NCBI RefSeq assembly: GCF_049985285.1
Contig: NZ_JBNIEU010000001.1
Span: 124,001-188,000 of the forward strand
Reading direction: 5' to 3'
DNA: 64,000 nucleotides
Source: Aestuariirhabdus sp049985285
GTDB lineage: Bacteria > Pseudomonadota > Gammaproteobacteria > Pseudomonadales > Aestuariirhabdaceae
Shown here: one piece after another, positions 19,268 to 27,975 of the stretch
How the letters are laid out: the number at the start of each line of letters is the position of its first letter
How positions within the stretch are numbered: position 1 is the stretch's first letter
Translations under genes and position numbers: made by a program
The notes under the pieces: generated by a model
The model's database searches: none
Told to the model about the DNA's origin: nothing
The model's input: only the letters and a program-made list of their open reading frames with translations

Positions 19268-19310
19268 AGATCCCTCCCCCTGTCATACCTGAAACTGCTA
19301 ATCACATAAT

Positions 19311-19350
19311 CAAAAAAAAACGAGATGAGCACCCGATGCCTCATCTCGTT
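19311..19350 (-). terminator. Terminator between dapB and carA
   Basis: An 11-bp perfect stem (AACGAGATGAG / CTCATCTCGTT) is followed on the minus strand by a run of nine or more T. It lies after dapB and before carA, so it ends the dapB transcript or attenuates carAB. Confidence 0.9.
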
Positions 19351-19460
19351 CTTGTTGTTTTACATGTCGTAAAGCGCACCCGCCCATATTCGGACACAAA
19401 ATTGGCGGGATTTTACGTAATTATTCCCTGCCTGTCCACGCTCATTTGCGCCAACTTCCA

Positions 19461-20264
19461 CTAATCGAGTTCGAGCACATCCTGCATATCGAACAAACCC
19501 GTGCTCTTGTGCTGCAACCAAACCGCCGCTCGCACCGCTCCCTTGGCGAAGGTCATGCGACTGGAAGCCTTATGGGTGATCTCGACACGCTCACCTTCGG
19601 TCGCAAACAGGACGGTATGATCCCCGACCACGTCACCGGCTCGAATCGTTTCAAAACCGATGGTGTTACGGTCCCTCTTTCCTGTCACTCCCTCACGACC
19701 ATAAACGGCGCACTCTGCCAAATCGCGACCCAGGGCATCGGCCACGACCTCCCCCATCCGCAACGCGGTCCCTGAGGGCGCATCAACCTTATGGCGATGA
19801 TGCGCTTCAATAATTTCAATATCGTACTGATCACCCAGGGACTTCGCCGCAATCTCCAGCAACTTAAAGCACAGATTAACCCCCACGCTCATATTGGGAG
19901 CAAACAGCAGCGGGATATCTTCGGCGGCCACCTTTAGCTGGTGCTTCTGCTCATCGCTGAGCCCGGTGGTGCCGATAACGACAGCCTTACCGTGTTCGCG
20001 ACACAACTCGACATTGGCGAGCGTAAACTCCGGATTAGTGAAATCGATCAGCACATCGAACAGGTCGAGCTTATCGGCCAACTGCCCACAGAGTTCGACA
20101 CCCACCTTGCCAATACCGGCCATCTCACCGGCATCACTACCCAAAAGACTACTATCAGGGCGATCGATCGCGGCGCCCAACATGGCTTCCTCGCTATCGC
20201 TCAGCGCCTCGATCAAGACGCGCCCCATGCGACCCGCCGCACCCACTACCGCTACACGCACCAT
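19461..20264 (-). CDS. dapB: 4-Hydroxy-tetrahydrodipicolinate reductase
   Basis: DapB performs the NAD(P)H-dependent reduction step of the diaminopimelate and lysine pathway. The 267-residue protein has the Rossmann motif VAVVGAAGRMGR, the active-site EAHHRHKVDAPSGTAL, and a C-terminal FDMQDVLEL typical of the family. It follows dnaJ by 16 bases, the same neighbour as in Pseudomonas. Confidence 0.98.
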   Translation of the reverse strand: MVRVAVVGAAGRMGRVLIEALSDSEEAMLGAAIDRPDSSLLGSDAGEMAGIGKVGVELCGQLADKLDLFDVLIDFTNPEFTLANVELCREHGKAVVIGTTGLSDEQKHQLKVAAEDIPLLFAPNMSVGVNLCFKLLEIAAKSLGDQYDIEIIEAHHRHKVDAPSGTALRMGEVVADALGRDLAECAVYGREGVTGKRDRNTIGFETIRAGDVVGDHTVLFATEGERVEITHKASSRMTFAKGAVRAAVWLQHKSTGLFDMQDVLELD

Positions 20265-20280
20265 GGCTATCGCTCCCCCG

Positions 20281-21426
20281 TCAGGACTTCATGTCGTCGA
20301 AAAAGGTTTTTACACCCTCAAACCAGGAGGTCTTGCGCGGCGATTGCTTTCCGGTCCCCTCCTCCTCGAAGGAGCGCTGCAACGCTTCCAGCAACTCTTT
20401 TTGCTCTTTACTCAGGCTAACCGGTGTCTCTACTATAACGCGGCACATCAGGTCTCCCTGACTACCACCACGCACCGGTGTCACCCCCTTACCTCGCAAA
20501 CGAAACAGCTTGCCGGTCTGGGTTTCAGCGGGAACCTTCAGCTTCACACGACCGTCGAGGGTGGGAACCTCAAGTTCGCCACCAAGGGCCGCATCCACGA
20601 AAGTGATAGGCACCTCGCAATAGAGATGCTTGCCGTCGCGATGGAAAATGGAGTGCTCGCGCACCGACACCTGCACATAGAGATCACCGGCGGGACCACC
20701 ATTAACACCCGCCTCACCCTCACCGGCCAGGCGAATGCGATCTCCGGTATCAACCCCGGACGGCACCTTGACCGACAGAGTCTTGTACTCCTGCACCCGA
20801 CCTTCACCATGGCAGCTACGGCAAGGATCCTTGATCTGCTTACCGCTACCATGACAGTTGGGGCAGGTTTGCTGCACGGAAAAGAAGCCCTGCTGCATGC
20901 GCACCTGGCCAACCCCCCCGCAAGTCGTACAGGTTTCCGCCTTGGAACCCTTGGCCGCGCCACTACCGTTACAGGGTTTACACTCTACCTGGGTGGGGAT
21001 GCGAATCTTTTTAGTGACCCCCCTGACCGCCTCCTCCAGAGAGAGATCAAGAGGGTAGCGCAGATCAGAACCACGCTGTACCGAGCTGCGCTGGCCACCA
21101 CCACCGCCGCCGCCACCAAATATGTCGCCGAATACATCGCCGAAAATATCGCTGAAGTTGCCCGCTCCGGCGCCGCCGAAACCGCCACCTCCCTGGCTCG
21201 CATCCACGCCCGCATGACCATAACGGTCATAGGCTCCACGCTTCTGCTCATCGGAAAGCACTTCGTAGGCCTCATTGACCTCCTTGAACTTCTCCTCGGC
21301 AGTATGATCATCAGGATTACGATCAGGGTGGTACTTCATCGCCTTGCTGCGATAGGCCTTCTTTAGGTCTTTTTCCGATACTTCACGGGAGACCCCAAGC
21401 ACCTCATAGTAATCTCGTTTCGACAT
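20281..21426 (-). CDS. dnaJ: Chaperone protein DnaJ
   Basis: DnaJ is the Hsp40 co-chaperone that delivers substrates to DnaK and stimulates its ATPase. The 381-residue protein has the J-domain with HPD in KYHPDRNPDD, a G/F-rich linker (about 78-110), four zinc-binding CxxCxGxG repeats (CKPCNGSG, CTTCGGVG, CPNCHGSG, CRSCHGEG) and the C-terminal substrate domain. It is downstream of dnaK on the same strand. Confidence 0.98.
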   Translation of the reverse strand: MSKRDYYEVLGVSREVSEKDLKKAYRSKAMKYHPDRNPDDHTAEEKFKEVNEAYEVLSDEQKRGAYDRYGHAGVDASQGGGGFGGAGAGNFSDIFGDVFGDIFGGGGGGGGQRSSVQRGSDLRYPLDLSLEEAVRGVTKKIRIPTQVECKPCNGSGAAKGSKAETCTTCGGVGQVRMQQGFFSVQQTCPNCHGSGKQIKDPCRSCHGEGRVQEYKTLSVKVPSGVDTGDRIRLAGEGEAGVNGGPAGDLYVQVSVREHSIFHRDGKHLYCEVPITFVDAALGGELEVPTLDGRVKLKVPAETQTGKLFRLRGKGVTPVRGGSQGDLMCRVIVETPVSLSKEQKELLEALQRSFEEEGTGKQSPRKTSWFEGVKTFFDDMKS

Positions 21427-21493
21427 ATCCGTTTTCCTGGCACCGTTGCCTAGATCGCAACCGCTAATATTTCACACTATTTTGATACAACAA

Positions 21494-21542
21494 CGCGGGA
21501 GAGCATCTCCCGCGCTGTTAAAGACAAGCCCACAAGGTGGGC
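21494..21542 (-). terminator. Two hairpins between dnaK and dnaJ
   Basis: A 9-bp perfect stem (CGCGGGAGA / TCTCCCGCG, loop GCA, 21494-21514) and a 6-bp stem (GCCCAC / GTGGGC, 21528-21542) lie in tandem in the gap. T-tracts are weak, so partial termination or mRNA stabilisation of dnaK is likely. Hairpins in the dnaK-dnaJ gap are common in related genomes. Confidence 0.6.
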
Positions 21543-21551
21543 AAAACGACC

Positions 21552-23477
21552 TTACTTCTTGTCGTCTTTTACCTCTTCAAACTCCGCATCAACCGCATCA
21601 TCAGCACTCGCCTTAGCTTCAGCTTCAGCACCGGCGTCCCCCGCTTCGGCCTCGGCAGCCTGCTCAGCGTAGAGCTTCTGGGCCAGAGAGGAGGAGGCTT
21701 CGGTCAAAGCCGTAGTCTTGGCTTCAATCAACTCCTTATCATCACCCTTGAGCGCCTCTTCCAGCTCTGTAATCGCAGTTTCGATGGCTGTTTTTTCCTC
21801 TTCGGTCGCCTTGTCACCCGCTTCCTCAATGGTTTTCCGCGTCGCGTGGATCAAGCCATCTGCGGTGTTACGCGCAGTAACCATCTCCTCGAACTTGCGA
21901 TCCTCATCGGCGTTGGCCTCGGCGTCGGCAACCATCTTCTCAATCTCGTCATCAGACAGACCGCTAGAAGCCTTGATCACGATCGACTGCTCTTTGCCCG
22001 TACCCTTGTCCTTGGCAGACACATTCAGGATACCGTTAGCATCGATATCAAAGCTCACCTCAATCTGCGGCATGCCACGAGGAGCCGGCGGAATATCGCT
22101 CAGGTCGAAGCGACCCAGTGATTTATTCTGCGTGGCCTGTTTACGCTCACCCTGGCAAACATGGATGGTCACCGCAGGCTGGTTGTCATCGGCGGTCGAG
22201 AACACCTGGGACTTCTTGGTCGGGATAGTGGTGTTTTTCTCGATCAGTGGCGTCATCACGCCACCCATGGTTTCGATACCCAGAGTCAAGGGTGATACGT
22301 CAAGCAGCAACACGTCGGTCTTTTCACCGGACAGTACGCCCGCCTGAATCGCAGCGCCCATGGCAACAGACTCATCGGGGTTCACATCTTTACGGGGATC
22401 GCGCCCGAAGAACTCTTTTACCTTGCTTTGCACCAGCGGCATACGGGTCTGGCCACCGACCAGGATCACTTCATCGATATCAGAGATATCGATATCTGCA
22501 TCCTTAAGCGCAGTACGGCAAGGCGCAATGGATTTTGCCACCAGATCCTCAACCAGCGATTCCAGCTTGGCGCGAGTCAGCTTGACGTTAAGGTGCTTGG
22601 GACCGGTGGCATCAGCGGTCACATAAGGCAGGTTGACGTCAGTCTGCTGCGCGGAAGAGAGCTCGATCTTGGCCTTCTCGCCAGCTTCCTTCAAACGCTG
22701 CATGGCCAGTGGATCACCCTTGAGGTCGATTCCACTCTCTTTCTTGAACGCGTCAGCCAGATAGTCGATAACACGCATATCAAAATCTTCACCACCGAGG
22801 AAAGTGTCACCGTTGGTGGCCAGCACTTCGAACTGGTGCTCACCGTCGACGTCGGCAATTTCGATAATGGATATATCGAACGTACCACCGCCAAGGTCAT
22901 AAACTGCAACGGTCTTATCACCCGCTTTTTTATCCATACCGTAGGCCAGTGCGGCTGCGGTCGGCTCGTTGATAATACGCTTAACCTCGAGGCCGGCGAT
23001 TTTACCGGCATCTTTGGTGGCCTGACGCTGGGAGTCATTAAAATAAGCCGGGACCGTAATAACCGCTTCAGTTACGGCTTCGCCGAGATAATCTTCGGCT
23101 GTCTTTTTCATTTTCTTCAGCACTTCAGCAGAGATCTGGGGTGGAGCCCTCATCTCGCCCTTGCACTCAACCCATGCATCACCGTTTTCGGCCTTAACAA
23201 TTTTGTAAGGCACCATGGCGATATCTTTTTGCACTTCGGCATCTTCAAAACGGCGCCCGATAAGACGCTTGATCGCAAACAGGGTGTTATGCGGATTCGT
23301 TACCGCCTGACGCTTTGCCGGCTGGCCCACCAGAATTTCACCGTCTTCGGTAAAGGCGATGATGGAGGGAGTCGTACGATCACCCTCTGCATTCTCCAAT
23401 ACCTTGGCTTTATCACCATCCAGAATCGCCACGCAGGAGTTGGTGGTACCCAGGTCAATTCCAATAATTCTTCCCAT
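21552..23477 (-). CDS. dnaK: Chaperone protein DnaK (Hsp70)
   Basis: DnaK is the ATP-dependent Hsp70 that binds unfolded segments with DnaJ and GrpE. The 641-residue product has the nucleotide-binding domain motifs GIDLGTTNSCVAI, the YDLGGGTFDISII loop and VGGQTRMPLVQ, a substrate domain and the C-terminal EFEEVKDDKK tail. ATG at 23477 gives MGRIIGIDLG. It lies between grpE and dnaJ. Confidence 0.98.
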   Translation of the reverse strand: MGRIIGIDLGTTNSCVAILDGDKAKVLENAEGDRTTPSIIAFTEDGEILVGQPAKRQAVTNPHNTLFAIKRLIGRRFEDAEVQKDIAMVPYKIVKAENGDAWVECKGEMRAPPQISAEVLKKMKKTAEDYLGEAVTEAVITVPAYFNDSQRQATKDAGKIAGLEVKRIINEPTAAALAYGMDKKAGDKTVAVYDLGGGTFDISIIEIADVDGEHQFEVLATNGDTFLGGEDFDMRVIDYLADAFKKESGIDLKGDPLAMQRLKEAGEKAKIELSSAQQTDVNLPYVTADATGPKHLNVKLTRAKLESLVEDLVAKSIAPCRTALKDADIDISDIDEVILVGGQTRMPLVQSKVKEFFGRDPRKDVNPDESVAMGAAIQAGVLSGEKTDVLLLDVSPLTLGIETMGGVMTPLIEKNTTIPTKKSQVFSTADDNQPAVTIHVCQGERKQATQNKSLGRFDLSDIPPAPRGMPQIEVSFDIDANGILNVSAKDKGTGKEQSIVIKASSGLSDDEIEKMVADAEANADEDRKFEEMVTARNTADGLIHATRKTIEEAGDKATEEEKTAIETAITELEEALKGDDKELIEAKTTALTEASSSLAQKLYAEQAAEAEAGDAGAEAEAKASADDAVDAEFEEVKDDKK

Positions 23478-23649
23478 CTTTTCTCTCCAGTCCCGCCCCG
23501 CGAAGGGCGTCAATTCGCTATCTAAAATTCGTTATCAACAATATGTGATCCGTGCAATCCGGCAACAATCGGCGCCGACTGTCGGCGCATCGATATCAGC
23601 GTTGCTGAACCGGCTTCTGTCTCTCTATATGCGTCCGCATTCGCTATTT

Positions 23650-24270
23650 TCAAGCCTGCTCGTCAACTTTTGACTGCGAAGCCTTGGAAACAACCACCAT
23701 CGCCGGGCGCACCAGGCGGCCGTTGAGGGTGTAGCCCTTCTGAAACGCTGCGATTACAGTGCCCGGCTCAACATCCGCGTTTTCCTGCATACTCATCGCT
23801 TCATGCAGCTGGGGATCAAAAGGCTCTCCTACCGCTTCGATGGCCACCAGACCGTACTTACTCAATGCCCCCTGGAACATATTGAGGGTCATCTGCATCC
23901 CCTCAACCATCGCCTTTTGCGCCTCGTCCTCGACATTAGCGCTGTCGACGGCTCGCTCCAGACTGTCGATGACCGGTAGCAGATCAGCAGAGAAGCGCTC
24001 CAGCGCAAACTTGTGAGCCTTCTCGACATCCTGCTCCGCACGACGGCGAACGTTCTGCGTATCAGCTTGCGCCCGCAACACCTGCTCACTGGCCTTTACC
24101 AGCTCCGCTTGCGCCGCCTCAAGGTCTGCCTGCAAAGCCGACACCAACTCCTCCTGCGGCACTGCGTCCGCGCCCTCTGCTGCTACCTGTTCAGTCTGGG
24201 ACTGCACCTCTTCGTTGAGGTCGGCCTGCACCTCTTCATGCTGCTCCGGGTTCGGTTTTTTGTCGCTCAT
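23650..24270 (-). CDS. grpE: Nucleotide exchange factor GrpE
   Basis: GrpE is the dimeric exchange factor for DnaK. The 206-residue product has an acidic disordered N-terminus, a long alpha-helical coiled coil (about 45-115) and the C-terminal beta domain with the GxxFDPxxHEAM pattern and KGYTLNGRLVRPAMV. ATG at 24270 (MSDKKPNPE) was chosen; starts two codons (MRMSDKK) or nine codons (MNQNARDM) upstream are possible. A sigma-32 promoter precedes it. Confidence 0.96.
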   Translation of the reverse strand: MSDKKPNPEQHEEVQADLNEEVQSQTEQVAAEGADAVPQEELVSALQADLEAAQAELVKASEQVLRAQADTQNVRRRAEQDVEKAHKFALERFSADLLPVIDSLERAVDSANVEDEAQKAMVEGMQMTLNMFQGALSKYGLVAIEAVGEPFDPQLHEAMSMQENADVEPGTVIAAFQKGYTLNGRLVRPAMVVVSKASQSKVDEQA

Positions 24271-24338
24271 CCGCATATCTCTCGCATTTTGATTCATGCA
24301 AAGGCGTTACCCTTCGCAACTAAAAGTCAGTGCTGCTC

Positions 24339-24367
24339 TATATGGGGTTACTCCGCAGGGTTTCAAG
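24339..24367 (-). promoter_or_regulatory. Sigma-32 heat-shock promoter for grpE-dnaK-dnaJ
   Basis: On the minus strand CTTGAAA (24367-24361) is followed after 13 bases by CCCCATATA (24347-24339). This fits the sigma-32 consensus closely. It is about 70 bases upstream of grpE. Confidence 0.88.
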
Positions 24368-24424
24368 GGTTATTAGGGGGATTATATTCCTGCACCTGAA
24401 AAGCGTTGCACCGCCCGATCAAAA

Positions 24425-24444
24425 TACTGTATATATAGACAGTC
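24425..24444 (+). promoter_or_regulatory. LexA (SOS) box before recN
   Basis: The site TACTGTATATATAGACAGTC has the CTG-N10-CAG core (24427-24442) with an alternating AT centre. It lies 30 bases upstream of the recN start. recN is a strongly LexA-controlled gene in E. coli. Confidence 0.9.
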
Positions 24445-24473
24445 TAAACTGAACTATCTCCCGGAGCCCCGCG

Positions 24474-26144
24474 ATGCTTATCCACCTGTCCATTCGCAAC
24501 TTCGCCATCGTCGATCAGCTCGAGCTGGATCTCAAACGCGGCATGACCGTCGTCAGCGGTGAAACCGGCGCGGGAAAATCGATCATGCTCGACGCCCTCG
24601 GGCTAGCGCTGGGAGACCGAGCCGATTCGGCCAGTGTCGGGCAACAGAGTGAACGGGCCGAGATTCTGGCTAGCTTTGACCTGAGCCAATGCCCACAGGC
24701 ACTGCAATGGCTGAGCGAGCGTGATCTGGCGCTGGAGCAGGAGTGTATTTTACGCCGAGTCATCACCCGCGAAGGGCGCTCCCGCGGCTATATCAACGGC
24801 AGTGCATCCCCTCTAACTGACCTGCGCGAACTGGGGGAGATGCTGATCGATATCCACAACCAGCACGAACATCAGTCCCTGCTCAAAAAGGAGGCCCATC
24901 AACGCCTACTCGATCGCTGGGCGGGTTGCGACGAGCTTGCGGGGCAACTACGCCAGATCTGGCAGCAATGGCAGCGCCAGCGCCAACAGCTTGAGCGACT
25001 GAGCAGTGCCAGCGAAGAGGATAGCGCACGGGTTCAACTGCTGAGTTACCAGCTCAATGAACTCACAACCCTCGACCCCCAACCAGGCGAGTACGAAGAG
25101 CTGGAAGCTGAATATCACCAACAAGCCAACGCCGGCCAGTGTGTGCAAAACTGCCAGCAAGCGCTGCAGCTGTGTGCCGAGGCCGACAGCGGCAATGCCC
25201 TGCAGCAACTCAACAACAGCCTGCATCTGCTGCATGAGATAGCAGCAGGTCACCCACAACTGCAGGAGAGCATTGACCTGCTCACCAGCGCCCGCATTCA
25301 GGTCGAGGAAGCCTGCGGTACCCTCAACCACTACCTCGACCACTTCGAGGCCGATCCCGAGCGATTGTATGAGCTCGAGGAACGCATTAACGGGTTTAAC
25401 AGTATCGCCCGCAAGCATCGTACGGCCCCGATGGAGCTGGTAGGGCTGAGCGAACAACTTTCGGAGGAGTTAACCCAGCTGCAATGCAGCGATGAGCAGC
25501 TTGACCAGCTTGAGCACGAGATTCAGGCACTGCAACAGCACTATCAAACCCAGGCATTGAAACTGCGCAAACAGCGCGAACGTGCTGCACCGAAGCTGGC
25601 GAAGGCCGTAACGGAACAGATTCGTCAACTGGGTATGCCCCAGGGTGAATTCAGCGTCCAACTCACCCCTCTCAGCGACGGCACCGCTAACGGGCTGGAG
25701 AGCATCGAATTTATGGTGAGCGCGAACCCAGGTCAACCAGTGCGCCCCCTGCGTCAGGTAGCATCGGGGGGGGAGCTCTCGCGTATCAGTCTGGCGATTC
25801 AGGTGATCAACGCACAAACCAGCACCATTCCCACACTGGTGTTTGATGAGGTGGATGTGGGTATCGGCGGTGGTATCGCCGAGGTCGTCGGGCTACGTTT
25901 ACGGCAGCTGGGAGAGGCCGGCGGGCAGGTGATCTGCGTCACCCATCAACCCCAGGTGGCCTCACAGGGGCACCAGCACCTGCAGGTGCAGAAGCAAAAC
26001 CTGAAAAACCAGACCTATACCCGTATCGAACCACTGCAGGGGGAGCGCCGCATTGAAGAGGTTGCACGAATGCTAGGCGGTGTTGAAATGACCCAGCAAA
26101 CCCTGGCCCACGCCCGTGAAATGCTGGAAAGGGCGAGCGTTTAA
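24474..26144 (+). CDS. recN: DNA repair protein RecN
   Basis: RecN is an SMC-like ATPase that acts at double-strand breaks. The 556-residue protein has Walker A GETGAGKS near the N-terminus, long central coiled-coil segments rich in Gln, Leu and Glu (about 155-360), the ABC signature region VASGGELSRISLAIQ and Walker B TLVFDEVDVGIGG. It is preceded by a LexA box and is convergent with fur. Confidence 0.97.
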   Translation: MLIHLSIRNFAIVDQLELDLKRGMTVVSGETGAGKSIMLDALGLALGDRADSASVGQQSERAEILASFDLSQCPQALQWLSERDLALEQECILRRVITREGRSRGYINGSASPLTDLRELGEMLIDIHNQHEHQSLLKKEAHQRLLDRWAGCDELAGQLRQIWQQWQRQRQQLERLSSASEEDSARVQLLSYQLNELTTLDPQPGEYEELEAEYHQQANAGQCVQNCQQALQLCAEADSGNALQQLNNSLHLLHEIAAGHPQLQESIDLLTSARIQVEEACGTLNHYLDHFEADPERLYELEERINGFNSIARKHRTAPMELVGLSEQLSEELTQLQCSDEQLDQLEHEIQALQQHYQTQALKLRKQRERAAPKLAKAVTEQIRQLGMPQGEFSVQLTPLSDGTANGLESIEFMVSANPGQPVRPLRQVASGGELSRISLAIQVINAQTSTIPTLVFDEVDVGIGGGIAEVVGLRLRQLGEAGGQVICVTHQPQVASQGHQHLQVQKQNLKNQTYTRIEPLQGERRIEEVARMLGGVEMTQQTLAHAREMLERASV

Positions 26145-26167
26145 GTCAAACTCAGGGAGGTAAAACC

Positions 26168-26569
26168 TCAGCAACGCTTCTTAACGTACAACACCAACTT
26201 ATGATCCATGAGATCGTAACCGTGATTGAGGGCGATCTCCTTCTGCAAGCGCTCGATCTCCGCACTGTAGAACTCAACGACCTGGCCGGTATCCACACAC
26301 ACCATATGGTCATGATGGTCATCCTTGGCGATCTCGAACACTGAGCGACCATCATTGAAGTTATGGCGAACCAGCAGCCCCTTCTCTTCAAATTGGGTGA
26401 GCACGCGATAGACCGTCGCCAACCCCACATCCTCGTCACTTTCGATCAACGCCTTGTAGACATCCTCGGCGCTCATGTGACTATTAGGGGCCGATTCGAG
26501 CAGTTGTAAAATCTTAACCCGGGGCGCAGTCACCTTTAGGCCAGCATTTTTAATGTCTTGCTCTTCCAC
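26168..26569 (-). CDS. fur: Ferric uptake regulator Fur
   Basis: Fur is the Fe(II)-dependent repressor of iron uptake. The 133-residue product has the winged helix (APRVKILQLLE, LATVYRVLTQF) and the metal-binding DDHHDHMVCVD. The first CxxC pair of E. coli Fur is not complete: VCVDTG has Thr at the second Cys, as also seen in some Pseudomonas-type Fur. The start is GTG at 26569 with AAGGAG upstream. It is divergent from bamE, a common arrangement. Confidence 0.96.
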   Translation of the reverse strand: MEEQDIKNAGLKVTAPRVKILQLLESAPNSHMSAEDVYKALIESDEDVGLATVYRVLTQFEEKGLLVRHNFNDGRSVFEIAKDDHHDHMVCVDTGQVVEFYSAEIERLQKEIALNHGYDLMDHKLVLYVKKRC

Positions 26570-26665
26570 AACTACTCCTTTCCTGTCGATTGACCCTTAG
26601 CAGATCAAAGAATATCGGGTATTATCACACTATCCGACAATCAAGTGAAAGCGCTCCCCACCAAG

Positions 26666-27148
26666 ATGTATAACCTAATTAAGCACGGCCTGCTCGGCCT
26701 CTCGTTGGCAACCCTCGTCGGCTGCTCCGGATTTCCCGGCGTGCACAAGATCGATGTGCATCAGGGTAACGTAGTCACTCAGGAGATGGTTGACCAGCTT
26801 CGTCCCGGCATGACCGAGCGTCAGGTGCGCTTTGTTATGGGCACACCACTACTGGTAAGCACCTTCGACCCCAATCGCTGGGACTATATATACAGTATCC
26901 AGCGTGGCGGCAGGGAGCGCGCCCAGCAGACCCTCAGCGTATTTTTCGAAAACGGCGAGCTCAAGCAGCTGGCCGGTGATTTCCGCCCCAACTCCGGCAT
27001 CAGTAAGACCGAGCAGGAACAGCAGGAGCGAACCAAGCAGCTACTGGAGGATGTCAGCGGAGAGATGAAAGCCGAAGGTGTCGACCCATCATCCGCTTCC
27101 CAGCAGCCTCGGGAAATTGGCAGCCCCAATATTGGCACCCCACAGTAG
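26666..27148 (+). CDS. bamE: Outer membrane assembly lipoprotein BamE
   Basis: BamE (SmpA/OmlA) is a lipoprotein of the BAM complex that inserts outer-membrane proteins. The signal peptide ends in the lipobox LVGC, with Cys at residue 20 when counted from the ATG at 26666. The SmpA/OmlA fold follows, with LRPGMTERQVRFVMGTPLL and WDYIYSIQRG. The C-terminal tail is rich in Glu, Gln and Ser. A GTG at 26645 in frame is an alternative start; neither has a clear ribosome site. Confidence 0.94.
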   Translation: MYNLIKHGLLGLSLATLVGCSGFPGVHKIDVHQGNVVTQEMVDQLRPGMTERQVRFVMGTPLLVSTFDPNRWDYIYSIQRGGRERAQQTLSVFFENGELKQLAGDFRPNSGISKTEQEQQERTKQLLEDVSGEMKAEGVDPSSASQQPREIGSPNIGTPQ

Positions 27149-27163
27149 ATTCACGACTCCCCT

Positions 27164-27208
27164 CCCACAATAAAAAGACCGCTTTATAAGCGGCCTTTTT
27201 ATTGTGGG
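27164..27208. terminator. Bidirectional terminator between bamE and rnfH
   Basis: A long stem with core CCGC/GCGG flanked by AAAAA and TTTTT tracts, closed by CCCACAAT and ATTGTGGG, serves the convergent genes bamE (+) and rnfH (-). Confidence 0.9.
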
Positions 27209-27225
27209 GGTCCAACGATGCGCTA

Positions 27226-27537
27226 TCACCCACTCTCTTTTCGTGCCTTGGCGTCAGCGGCCCTTTGCTTACGCACAAGCTTCGGATCCACCAGTAAAGG
27301 CCGGTAGATCTCTACCCGCTCGTTGGCCACCAGCTCACGCTCCGCCGGCTTGGGTTCGCTCTTGCCAAACACCCCCATAGATGCGCTTTCCAACAGAATC
27401 TCCGGGAATTTATCCACGATCCCCGAGCGCTTCGCCGCCTCCAGCATGGTGGTACCACAGGGCACGCTGAGGGGAATAATCAACTGTTTTTCAGGCGTGG
27501 CATAAGCCACCTCAACCTGTATGGTTTCACCATCCAT
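27226..27537 (-). CDS. rnfH: RnfH/RatB family ubiquitin-like protein
   Basis: Member of the UPF0125/RnfH family, with a beta-grasp, ubiquitin-like fold. The 103-residue product has VEVAYATPEKQLIIPLSVP, the GTTMLEAAKRSGI helix and VEIYRPLLVDPK, then a basic tail. The exact function is not established. It starts immediately after the ratA stop codon, the conserved ratA-ratB pairing. Confidence 0.9.
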   Translation of the reverse strand: MDGETIQVEVAYATPEKQLIIPLSVPCGTTMLEAAKRSGIVDKFPEILLESASMGVFGKSEPKPAERELVANERVEIYRPLLVDPKLVRKQRAADAKARKESG

Positions 27538-27969
27538 TTAACGGTATACCTCATTGGCGCGCTTGCAAAACGCATCCATCATCGTCTCCATCGCCTTATT
27601 AAATACCCCATTGAAGGTGGCCGCCAATAGGCGATTGGAAAACTCAAACTCCAGCTCCAGCTCCACCTTACAGGCATTATCCTCCAGCTCGGTGAAGCGC
27701 CAGCAACCCTGCAGCGTCGAAAAGGGGCCATCCACCAGCGCGATCTGCAGCTCCTTTCCCGGCAACAAACGATTGCGGGTGATAAAGCTATGCTTCAAGC
27801 CCGCTTTGCCAACATCGACCCGAGCCTCTATCTGGTCGGCTTCGCGTATAAGCACCTCGGCACCATCGCACCAGGGCAAAAACTGTGGGTAGGACTCCAC
27901 ATCCTCCACCAGCTGGTACATCTTCTGCGCCGAATGCATGATCAAGGCGCTACGACTTACCCTATGCAT
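27538..27969 (-). CDS. ratA: START-like protein RatA (PasT)
   Basis: RatA belongs to the polyketide cyclase/START-like family. In E. coli it has been described as a toxin that blocks 70S assembly, and mitochondrial homologues (Coq10) bind ubiquinone. The 143-residue protein has MYQLVEDVESYPQFLPWCDGAEV and a C-terminal FNGVFNKAMETMMDAFCKRA helix. It abuts rnfH; smpB lies beyond the transporter gene, close to the usual smpB-ratA-ratB arrangement. Confidence 0.92.
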   Translation of the reverse strand: MHRVSRSALIMHSAQKMYQLVEDVESYPQFLPWCDGAEVLIREADQIEARVDVGKAGLKHSFITRNRLLPGKELQIALVDGPFSTLQGCWRFTELEDNACKVELELEFEFSNRLLAATFNGVFNKAMETMMDAFCKRANEVYR

Positions 27970-27975
27970 CGCTAA

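Noticed and set aside
22428..23525. A 365-codon open frame on the plus strand opposite dnaK
   Set aside because: Antisense to dnaK; low-complexity and no support for translation.
26588..26620. Consensus promoter for bamE or fur
   Set aside because: TTGACC and TATTAT are too far apart, and no alternative pair was good enough to report.
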